Assembly (NCBI GenBank): GCA_023435805.1
Contig: JAEZMC010000421.1
Span: forward strand, 1 to 5,099
Source of the DNA: Bacillota bacterium
GTDB taxonomy: Bacteria; Bacillota; Clostridia; Acetivibrionales; DTU013
Length of the DNA: 5,099 nt
Reading direction: 5' to 3'
Both the position numbers and the translations under genes were made by a program. The notes under the pieces are model-generated. The model made no database searches. It was not told the origin of the DNA and worked only from the letters and a program-made list of their open reading frames with translations. Below are positions 1 to 5,099 of the stretch, piece by piece. Each line of letters begins with the position of its first letter. The first letter of the stretch is position 1.

Positions 1-870
1 AACCAAGCCTGAGAAACCAAGTATTTCGCCCTTCCTTACACTGAAAGAAATGTCCTTGCTTCCAATTCCATACAAATTTTTCACTTCAAGCACCGTTGAA
101 CCTGACTTCATGGTTCTTGACGGATACGTCTCGGTCAATTCACGGCCAACCATCAGGCTTATCAGTTCCTTACGGTTGGTCTCCCTGGTAGCTTTTATAT
201 CAACATAACCTCCATCTCTCATTATCGTGACTCTGTCCGAAATCTCAAAAATCTCTTCCATCCTGTGAGAAATGTATATTATTGTTACGCCTTTTGCCTT
301 GAGCTTTTTAATAATCTCGAACATAATGCCGACTTCAGAGGTGGTTAATGGGGCTGAAGGTTCATCCATAATAAGTATTTTTACATTTTTTGATACAGCC
401 TTTGCTATCTCCACAATTTGCTGGCAGGCTGTAGATAAATCTCTTACCGGAATGTCCGGATCAATATTTATGTTGAAGCTCTTAAATATCTCCGCCGCCT
501 TTTTGGATATCGCCTTTTTATCTACCAGAATACCCGTTTTTATCGGCTCTCCCAGAAAAATGTTTTCTGCTGAGGATAAAGCAGGTATAAGATTAAACTC
601 CTGATAAATGACTTCAACACCTTGTGCTTTTGACAGATGCGGCGTCATTTTTGAAAACTTCTTCCCTGCAATAGTTATTGTCCCGCTATCAGGCTCAATT
701 GCCCCCGAAATCACCTTGATCAAAGTAGATTTTCCCGCACCGTTTTCCCCCAGCAAAGCATGTACTTCTCCTTCTTTTAAATCAAAAGAAACATTGTCAA
801 GGGCTAGGACACCTGGATAAGCCTTTGTTATTTTATCTAAAGCCAAAATAGTACTACCATTTTGCACCAT
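1..870 (-). CDS. Sugar ABC transporter ATP-binding protein, CUT2 (RbsA/MglA-like) family, 3'-partial
   Basis: This is the cytoplasmic ATPase that powers a sugar importer of the ribose/galactose (CUT2) class. The frame is open from the ATG at 870 to the window edge, giving 290 residues. Full CUT2 ATPases are usually about 500 residues with two nucleotide-binding domains, so the C-terminal domain is mostly missing here. Visible in domain 1: Walker A GENGAGKS (residues 41-48), Q-loop YQEFNL (89-94), signature LSTACQQ (145-151), Walker B ILIMDEPSAPLT (165-176) and H-loop YISHRMEE (199-206). The inter-domain linker LMVGREL is at 239-245, and domain 2 begins near 258. The signature motif has Ala-Cys where the canonical form is LSxGxQ; degenerate signatures also occur in XylG/MglA-type relatives. 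An AAGGG ribosome site lies about 10 nt before the ATG, and an in-frame TAA at 900-898 rules out a longer start. The gene follows the binding protein in the same direction, 83 bp away. The substrate cannot be read from this subunit. Confidence 0.95.
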   Translation of the reverse strand, partial: MVQNGSTILALDKITKAYPGVLALDNVSFDLKEGEVHALLGENGAGKSTLIKVISGAIEPDSGTITIAGKKFSKMTPHLSKAQGVEVIYQEFNLIPALSSAENIFLGEPIKTGILVDKKAISKKAAEIFKSFNINIDPDIPVRDLSTACQQIVEIAKAVSKNVKILIMDEPSAPLTTSEVGIMFEIIKKLKAKGVTIIYISHRMEEIFEISDRVTIMRDGGYVDIKATRETNRKELISLMVGRELTETYPSRTMKSGSTVLEVKNLYGIGSKDISFSVRKGEILGFSGLV

Positions 871-903
871 ATCACTCTTTCCCTTCAGAAATGGCTGTTA
901 ATT

Positions 904-930
904 AATAGAGGAGCTTAAAGCCCCTCTATT
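904..930 (-). ncRNA. Intercistronic stem-loop between binding-protein and ATPase genes
   Basis: Read on the minus strand, AATAGAGGGGCT, loop TTA, AGCTCCTCTATT folds into a 12-bp stem with one G-U pair and a 3-nt loop. It sits 23 nt after the binding-protein stop and about 33 nt before the ATPase start. On the minus strand it is followed by ATTAATTAAC, not a T-run, so it is a weak terminator at best. An mRNA-stabilising or partial-attenuation element, which would give more binding protein than ATPase, fits better. That role is inferred from other binding-protein operons such as malE-malF. On the plus strand the stem is followed by TTTTT, but no plus-strand gene needs a terminator here. Confidence 0.7.
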
Positions 931-953
931 TTTAGCTCTTCTAAATACCATTT

Positions 954-1976
954 TTATTGCTTGATAATCTGATCAAAATTATCCTTTGTTATTATGTCTA
1001 TATCGCTTCTGATTTCCTTGTCAACCGTCTCACCATTTGCCATTTTTATGGCATTATCCATGATAGTTCCCGGTATTCTTTCAGGATAAAGATAAACTGT
1101 TCCACGGAAAATTGAGCCTTCCTTGATCAGAGCCAGTGCTTCCTGGGCAGAATCATCACCGAACACTGCAAAATCATCTGTTGCCTTACCTGCTGCTTTT
1201 ACTGCCTCTACCGCACCCAGGGCTCCTGCATCGTTAACAGCTAAAATGACTTTAATGTTGGGATGCGCCTGAAGGAAATTTTCTGTTACCTTCATACCAT
1301 CTGTCGGGTTATCTGCCTGTCCTACAGCTACAATGCTGGCACCGGCACAATCAGCTGCAAGCCCTTCCCTGATACCATCTTCTCTATTGATCAGAACTGC
1401 GCCAGATCTATAATTGAGAATTCCGACTTCAGCTTTACCGCCTAACTTTTCATTAATCCACTTTGCTGCCATTTTACCTTGCAAAATACCACATTGTTTA
1501 TGGTCTATCGTCATGTACGTATCATAAGCATCTGTCTGTCCGCTAAGTGATATGATTTTAATCCCCTGCTCCATGGCTTTTTTAATTTGAGGACTGATAC
1601 TTGCAGCATCAACGGGGTCAACAATAATTACGTTAACCTTTTGTGCTATCAGGTTTTCCATAGCGGTGATCTGTAAGCTAGCATCCATTTTTACATCAAT
1701 TGAGTTAAAAGTGATATTGTTTTCGTCTGCAATCTTTTTGCAGGCTTCAGTTACGAACATATAAAGCGGATTGTTGGCTATGCTAGTAGGAACCATGCCG
1801 ATTATTTTTTTCTCGTCTTTAGCTGCAGTAGTTTGTGCAGTTGTTGCTGCAAGCGTTGTTTCTTCCACTTGTGCCTGGGTTTCATCCACCGTCTTTGAAC
1901 CGCCGCATGCAGCCACACCCAATAAAAGGCTTATTGCCAGTAGAGAAATCAGCACCCGTTTTAAGATTTTTCTCAT
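954..1976 (-). CDS. Sugar ABC transporter substrate-binding lipoprotein (Peripla_BP_4 / RbsB-like, CUT2)
   Basis: This is the extracellular ligand-capture component of a CUT2-type sugar importer, anchored to the outer face of the membrane. The 340-residue product has a lipoprotein signal: basic MRKILKR, a hydrophobic stretch and lipobox VAAC, with lipidated Cys24. A Thr/Glu/Ala-rich linker runs to about residue 56, followed by a two-lobed periplasmic-binding fold (about 57-335). Aligning by eye to E. coli RbsB, Arg198 (NREDGI), Asn248 (VNDAGALG) and Asp274/275 (FGDD) fall at sugar-contacting positions. The position of RbsB Gln235 appears to be Leu296 (TVYLYP), so the ligand may not be ribose. 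I place the start at the ATG at 1976 because GGAGG lies 8 nt upstream; the in-frame TTG at 1991 would put that ribosome site inside the gene. The stop is TAA. It lies downstream of a two-component pair and upstream of the ATPase, as expected for a regulated sugar importer. Family is firm; ligand is unknown. Confidence 0.95.
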   Translation of the reverse strand: MRKILKRVLISLLAISLLLGVAACGGSKTVDETQAQVEETTLAATTAQTTAAKDEKKIIGMVPTSIANNPLYMFVTEACKKIADENNITFNSIDVKMDASLQITAMENLIAQKVNVIIVDPVDAASISPQIKKAMEQGIKIISLSGQTDAYDTYMTIDHKQCGILQGKMAAKWINEKLGGKAEVGILNYRSGAVLINREDGIREGLAADCAGASIVAVGQADNPTDGMKVTENFLQAHPNIKVILAVNDAGALGAVEAVKAAGKATDDFAVFGDDSAQEALALIKEGSIFRGTVYLYPERIPGTIMDNAIKMANGETVDKEIRSDIDIITKDNFDQIIKQ

Positions 1977-1983
1977 TTTCCCA

Positions 1984-1988
1984 TCCTC
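1984..1988 (-). promoter_or_regulatory. Ribosome binding site of the binding-protein gene
   Basis: The minus strand reads GGAGG and then 8 nt before the ATG at 1976. It is preceded by a run of eight A residues, giving an unstructured, strong initiation site. Its position decides for the ATG start over the TTG at 1991, whose second codon would fall inside the Shine-Dalgarno itself. Confidence 0.85.
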
Positions 1989-1999
1989 CAATTTTTTTT

Positions 2000-2041
2000 A
2001 AAAGCTTATAAAAGGCTGAACGCCCAATAAATGAAGCTCTT
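2000..2041 (-). promoter_or_regulatory. Possible structured 5' leader of the binding-protein mRNA
   Basis: On the minus strand AAGAGCTT (2041-2034) can pair with AAGCTTTT (2007-2000) through 8 bp with one G-U. Inside it is a small GGGC/GCCT hairpin (2025-2013) with loop GTTCA. The outer stem ends 11 nt before the GGAGG site, leaving the ribosome site free. It could stabilise the 5' end of the transcript. It matches no riboswitch class that I recognise, and pairing is weak because the outer arm is AT-rich. Confidence 0.3.
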
Positions 2042-2048
2042 TATAAAA

Positions 2049-2054
2049 ATTATA
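2049..2054 (-). promoter_or_regulatory. Candidate -10 element for the sugar-importer operon
   Basis: The minus strand carries a perfect TATAAT here, about 73 nt upstream of the binding-protein ATG, predicting a start of transcription near 2042. At 17-bp spacing the -35 position reads AAGACT, a poor match to TTGACA, and there is no extended -10 TG. A good -10 with a poor -35 is typical of an activator-dependent promoter, which fits the AraC-type regulator encoded just upstream. A second TATAAT at 2101-2096 has an equally weak -35 (TTCAAT) and is an alternative. AT-rich DNA yields such hexamers by chance, so confidence is modest. Confidence 0.35.
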
Positions 2055-2076
2055 GACTTTGGGAAAATCAAAGTCT
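2054..2076 (-). terminator. Inverted repeat after the regulator gene: weak terminator or operator
   Basis: The minus strand reads AGACTTTG, loop ATTTTCC, CAAAGTCT: a perfect 8-bp stem with a 7-nt loop, followed by ATAATTTTTATAAAG. The stem plus T-rich tail could end the kinase-regulator transcript, about 100 nt after the regulator stop at 2175. However, the T-run begins several bases after the stem and the stem is AT-rich, so termination would be inefficient. The repeat also abuts the TATAAT at 2054-2049 and covers the -35 region, so it could equally be a protein-binding site. Both roles remain open. Confidence 0.45.
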
Positions 2077-2095
2077 TTTGATTAATGGTTCAAAG
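2068..2095 (-). promoter_or_regulatory. Candidate activator site: CTTTGA direct repeat at 22-bp spacing
   Basis: CTTTGA occurs on the minus strand at 2095-2090 and again at 2073-2068, exactly 22 bp apart, about two helical turns. The proximal copy overlaps the -35 position of the candidate promoter whose -10 is at 2054-2049. Two same-orientation half-sites on one DNA face, with the nearer touching -35, is the usual architecture for AraC-family activators. The repeat core is only 6 bp in AT-rich DNA, so this is suggestive only. Confidence 0.3.
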
Positions 2096-2174
2096 ATTAT
2101 AAATTTATGACCTGATAAATTGAAAAGAAAAGCAGTATCCAAAAAGGTGCAAAAGAATATAAATGCTGCTTTGA

Positions 2175-3761
2175 TTACCTGTTCAGGCTCTGGATATATT
2201 CACTGGGAGAAATGCCTTCGAGCTTTTTGAATACCATGCAAAAGTAAGGTTGGGAGTTAAAGCCCGTATCAAAGGAAATCTCCTTAATACTTCTATTTGT
2301 GTTACGCATCAGCTGTTTAGCTTTATTTATCCGCACTTCGGTCAGATAATTGTTAAAGTTGTTTCCCATTTCCTTTTTAAACAGCCTGCTTAGGTAATAC
2401 GGAGTTACAAACACTGTTGCTGCAACATTTTCAAGAGATACTTCCTTATTATAATTCTCATCGATATATTTTTTGACATCACTTACAATAGACGAATTAC
2501 GCTTTTTAGAAATTTTGCCGACCTCATCAATAACCTTTATAATATAATCATTGAACCACTTTTGAAGGGCATATAAATTCGCAGTACTTGCCAATAGCTC
2601 TATATCCTGGTCTGATGAAATCAAAATGCTGTTTGGCGTATTCATTTCTATATACCTGTTAATCATTGCGCAGGTTTCAAAAAGCTTCGACTTGGTATAA
2701 ACAATATTGTTCCCGTTACTGACAATCATGTTAAAAATGTCATTGGCCAGTTTCATTGTACCGTTTCTATCACGAATCAACAGCGCCTTACAGATTTGAT
2801 TTTCCAAATACGTCAAATTCTCCCGACTGTTTTCCTGACTGCTTTTGAAATCATCATAATGCTTTACCGACATGCCCAAAGTATCTTCGGACAATATCTT
2901 GTAAGCTTCACTGAAAGAGATGTGGATATTTTCAAACCTATAACACAAACCGCCTATACCTGCTTTGATATCTGCATTACTTTTCATCTTATTTCTCACA
3001 TAGTTTGCCAGATTCATGGACCACAGGCGGATATTGTATTCATCGGTATTATTTTGCAAAGGAATGATGGCCAGCACAATTCCGCTCACATATTCAGCCG
3101 CAATGCACTGACATACCTGCTTTAAAGTATCAACGATTTTTTTAGCAACCGCACTTTTTTGCTTCAAATCAGCTTCCAGGGAGGTTTCTGCGTCATTGAC
3201 CTGCATAACCTTAAAAATAGCACAAAATGCTTTCTCCATTTTAATCTCATACAGCGAGATATATTGCGTCAGCATATCATAGCCATCCAACCCGTTTATT
3301 ACTGAAAAAATAACGTCTTTCTCCATGAACGGCTTAACCTGTGATAATTTTTCCTCCAGCTTTTGAAATTCAAAAAATCTGGTTCTCTCGATCTCGATTT
3401 CTTCTATATTTTTTTTAATGATTTCAATTAGGGTATCCATTTTGACAGGTTTCAGCAAATAATCATCAGCGCCGATTTTAATTGCTTTTTGTGCATAATC
3501 GAAATTACTATATGCAGTATGAACAATAAAATGTGCTGTCGGCACAATCTTCTTGATTTCGGCAATTGCCGATAAACCGTCAATTCCAGGCATTTCGATA
3601 TCCATAAAAACAATGTCGGGTTTTTCCCTGCGTGCCATGTCAACCGCATCAATGCCATTTTCCGAGGAGTAAACAACAATGTTGTCAAAATGATTGCCCA
3701 CGATGACCCTGAACGCATTGATTTCTATTTCTTCGTCATCGGCAATGAGTAATTTATACAT
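2175..3761 (-). CDS. Two-component response regulator, receiver + AraC-type DNA-binding domain (YesN-like)
   Basis: This is a cytoplasmic transcription factor, the partner of the adjacent kinase. The 528-residue protein starts with a receiver domain (1-120): acidic pocket Asp8-Asp9, phosphoacceptor Asp54 in FMDIEMPG, switch Thr82 and Lys104 in LLKP. All key residues are intact. A helical linker (about 110-150) leads to a long middle region. Its part around residues 178-295, ending in a GIGG...SFSEAYKIL segment, resembles the degenerate GGDEF-like module of YesN/CdaR proteins; this is a by-eye match. The last 105 residues form an AraC-type DNA-binding domain with two helix-turn-helix units (about 442-466 and 492-516), including YLSRLFKKEMG, GFNSQPYF and SPSEY. 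I prefer the ATG at 3761 (MYKLLIADDE) because AAGGA lies at good spacing upstream. The ATG at 3770 adds three residues and has purines directly abutting it. The start overlaps the kinase stop by 8 nt, implying translational coupling. The likely target is the importer operon downstream. Confidence 0.95.
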   Translation of the reverse strand: MYKLLIADDEEIEINAFRVIVGNHFDNIVVYSSENGIDAVDMARREKPDIVFMDIEMPGIDGLSAIAEIKKIVPTAHFIVHTAYSNFDYAQKAIKIGADDYLLKPVKMDTLIEIIKKNIEEIEIERTRFFEFQKLEEKLSQVKPFMEKDVIFSVINGLDGYDMLTQYISLYEIKMEKAFCAIFKVMQVNDAETSLEADLKQKSAVAKKIVDTLKQVCQCIAAEYVSGIVLAIIPLQNNTDEYNIRLWSMNLANYVRNKMKSNADIKAGIGGLCYRFENIHISFSEAYKILSEDTLGMSVKHYDDFKSSQENSRENLTYLENQICKALLIRDRNGTMKLANDIFNMIVSNGNNIVYTKSKLFETCAMINRYIEMNTPNSILISSDQDIELLASTANLYALQKWFNDYIIKVIDEVGKISKKRNSSIVSDVKKYIDENYNKEVSLENVAATVFVTPYYLSRLFKKEMGNNFNNYLTEVRINKAKQLMRNTNRSIKEISFDTGFNSQPYFCMVFKKLEGISPSEYIQSLNR

Positions 3762-5099
3762 ACCATTCATCCTTTTCTTCCAAATTCATTTTGGGCAGGG
3801 TTACCGTAATCTTTGTACCTGCTCCCAATTCGCTGCAGATATCCATAAGAGTGCTCTCCCCGTAAAAAAGCTCCAATCGCTGCAAAACATTGGTCATTCC
3901 GATACTTTTATTGCTGTTGACGTATTTCTTGCTTAAAATCTGGTCTATTGTCTCAGCGCTCATTCCTTTACCATTGTCACTGACGCTTATCTCAATATTT
4001 TTATCCTGCTCCATTACTGCAACCTCTATTTCCCCATCACGAATACAATCATCCAGGCCGTGAATGATGGCATTTTCCAGCAAAGGCTGGATTATAAGAC
4101 CCGGTATTTGTATATTGCTGACCGTTCCGTCAGAAACCATATTTATCTTTATCCTTTTACCCAATCTTTTGTTTTGAATATAAATATAATTTGCCACATT
4201 CTCCAGTTCTTCCTTCAGTGTTACATTCATACCTGCCTTATCCAGATAAAACCGTAGTAATTGAGCTGTTGTCTCAAGCATTATTCTGGTTTCCTGGGCA
4301 TCTTCAAGAAATGCTGTCTGCTTTATCATGTTAAGGGTATTGAATAAAAAGTGCGGATTGATCTTTGCCTGTAGTGCATTGAGTTGAGTTTGCTTGAGCA
4401 GGGCTTCATTCCTGAGATTCTTGTTCTCTTCGTCCAGTAAACGTTCCTGCAATTCCGCTTTCTGCTCTATCTCTTTAATATAGTATTTGATGCTTTGCAC
4501 CATCTTGTAATAGACTGTGGAAAGAAGTGAAATCTCATCGTCGGATTTTACTTCAACCTGCTGAACGTCAAAATTACCGCGTGAAATCTGCTCCGCACTT
4601 TCGGCAAGCTTCTTGACCGGCTCAGTTATACTTTTTATAAATATGCCGGCAAAAAAAGCGCAAAAAAGTATGAGACCGGCGATAATCAGCAAATCTATGA
4701 GCTTTTGGGCTTTCTGCGATGTTAATAGAACCAGCCGCCGGTCTTCAGTTGATTTGTTGAGTATAGCAGCATAGTATCCATATCTGTTTGCAATCAGGTT
4801 ATTGATATCTGCAGCTTCATCAAGACTTATTTGTGCCTGCTCGGTTTTCTTATTTGAAAAATAGTAAAGCGTCTCGTTTGCCTATTCACCATATGTTTGC
4901 AACATTCTTTCCAGGTCGGTAAGTTTTTCATAACCGGCTTTATCACCAATATATTTTTTCATCTCTTCTATCAGAAGAAAGCAATTGTTATATTCAGTCA
5001 AATACTTGTCCTCGGTATTTTCCACAAAAGAATTCCTGAGGTATTGATGAGCCCTGGATACGGAATCGAAGAATTCACCCAGTTTCTTGTTGTTTTCCA
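3754..5099 (-). CDS. Sensor histidine kinase (YesM/LytS-like, His_kinase family), 5'-partial and interrupted by an in-frame TAG
   Basis: This is a membrane sensor kinase paired with the downstream regulator. One frame runs from the window edge (5097) to the TAA at 3756-3754, broken only by a TAG at 4884-4882. Before the TAG are 71 residues, mostly charged and helical, from an extracytoplasmic sensor region. After it come 63 more sensor-like residues, then a membrane helix (LLIIAGLILFCAFFAG), HAMP (SITEPVKKLAESAEQI onward), a coiled coil rich in Glu/Lys/Leu, and the kinase core. That core has INPHFLFNTLN with phosphoacceptor His (codon 4353-4351), N-box QPLLENAIIHG, G1 box DNGKGM, the GMTNVLQRL segment and a final GAGTKITVTLP strand. 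The catalytic part is intact. No ATG, GTG or TTG lies between the TAG and a TTG at 4692, which is at the membrane helix and lacks a ribosome site, so efficient restart is unlikely. The gene is therefore a recent pseudogene, a read-through gene, or carries a sequence error. The first membrane helix is off-window. Confidence 0.92.
4882..4884 (-). other. In-frame amber (TAG) codon inside the kinase sensor region
   Basis: The minus strand reads GGT GAA TAG GCA AAC GAG in the kinase frame. The frame is open on both sides (71 codons upstream to the window edge, 375 downstream), and the two sides join as one continuous helical sensor, with no frame change or deletion visible. A single substitution from CAG, GAG, AAG, TAT or TAC would explain it. 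The three other stops visible in the window (4th gene runs off) are all TAA. Confidence 0.9.

Noticed and set aside
272..820. Plus-strand open frames at 272-604 and 608-820
   Set aside because: They lie antisense to the ABC ATPase frame, which shows every expected motif; the plus-strand products have no recognisable domain and no ribosome site.
1976..1991. TTG start at 1991 for the binding protein
   Set aside because: It would place the GGAGG ribosome site within codons 2-3; the ATG at 1976 has ideal spacing and gives a classic lipoprotein signal.
1263..2001. Plus-strand frames at 1263-1445 and 1771-2001
   Set aside because: Antisense shadows of the binding-protein gene, with composition explained by the opposite strand.
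2014..2030. Possible CcpA cre site near the GGGCGTTCAGCC stretch
   Set aside because: The sequence lacks the conserved outer positions of the cre consensus; only the central CG resembles it.
3762..3770. ATG at 3770 as regulator start
   Set aside because: Its purine-rich upstream directly abuts the ATG. The ATG at 3761 has AAGGA at normal spacing and gives the family-typical MYKLLIxDDE beginning. The difference is only three residues.
2796..4257. Plus-strand frames at 2796-3125, 3694-3936 and 4060-4257, and a minus-strand frame at 3452-3718
   Set aside because: All overlap the regulator or kinase genes in other frames, which carry intact catalytic and binding motifs.
3754..4692. TTG at 4692 as a true kinase start giving a 312-residue protein
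   Set aside because: No ribosome site precedes it, it begins within the membrane helix, and homologous-looking sensor sequence continues in frame upstream through the TAG.
1..5099. tRNA, rRNA, CRISPR array, insertion sequence or phage features
   Set aside because: No repeat-spacer pattern, no terminal inverted repeats with transposase frame, and no tRNA-like cloverleaf was seen on either strand by eye.

Overview
The window looks like a piece of a low-GC Gram-positive chromosome, most likely a Clostridia-class Firmicute. The evidence is AT-rich DNA, strong GGAGG-type ribosome sites, a lipoprotein substrate-binding protein with a Thr-rich linker, and a YesM/YesN-style two-component pair beside a sugar ABC importer. 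The genus cannot be fixed from the sequence alone. All real genes lie on the minus strand, so transcription runs from high to low coordinates.

Layout in transcription order: (1) about 5099-3754, a sensor histidine kinase whose 5' end is outside the window and whose reading frame is broken by an in-frame TAG at 4884-4882. (2) 3761-2175, a response regulator with an N-terminal receiver and a C-terminal AraC-type DNA-binding domain, overlapping the kinase by 8 nt. (3) 2174-1977, a non-coding region of about 200 bp. It holds an inverted repeat that could be a terminator or an operator, a perfect TATAAT with a poor -35, a 22-bp-spaced direct repeat and a possible leader hairpin. (4) 1976-954, a lipoprotein sugar-binding protein. 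(5) 953-871, a short gap with a strong GC-cored hairpin. (6) 870-1, the first 290 residues of a CUT2-type (RbsA/MglA-like) sugar ABC ATPase that runs off the window. A permease gene is expected beyond coordinate 1 but is not visible.

Likely logic (inference): the membrane kinase senses an extracellular cue and phosphorylates the regulator at Asp54. The regulator then activates the importer promoter in the 2174-1977 gap. The binding protein captures a sugar-like ligand and the ATPase powers its uptake. The hairpin between binding protein and ATPase probably keeps binding-protein mRNA in excess.

This is a recognisable type of locus, not a new class of system. The points most worth a second look are the amber codon inside the kinase sensor region, which would uncouple sensing from regulation if real, and the promoter architecture in front of the binding-protein gene.
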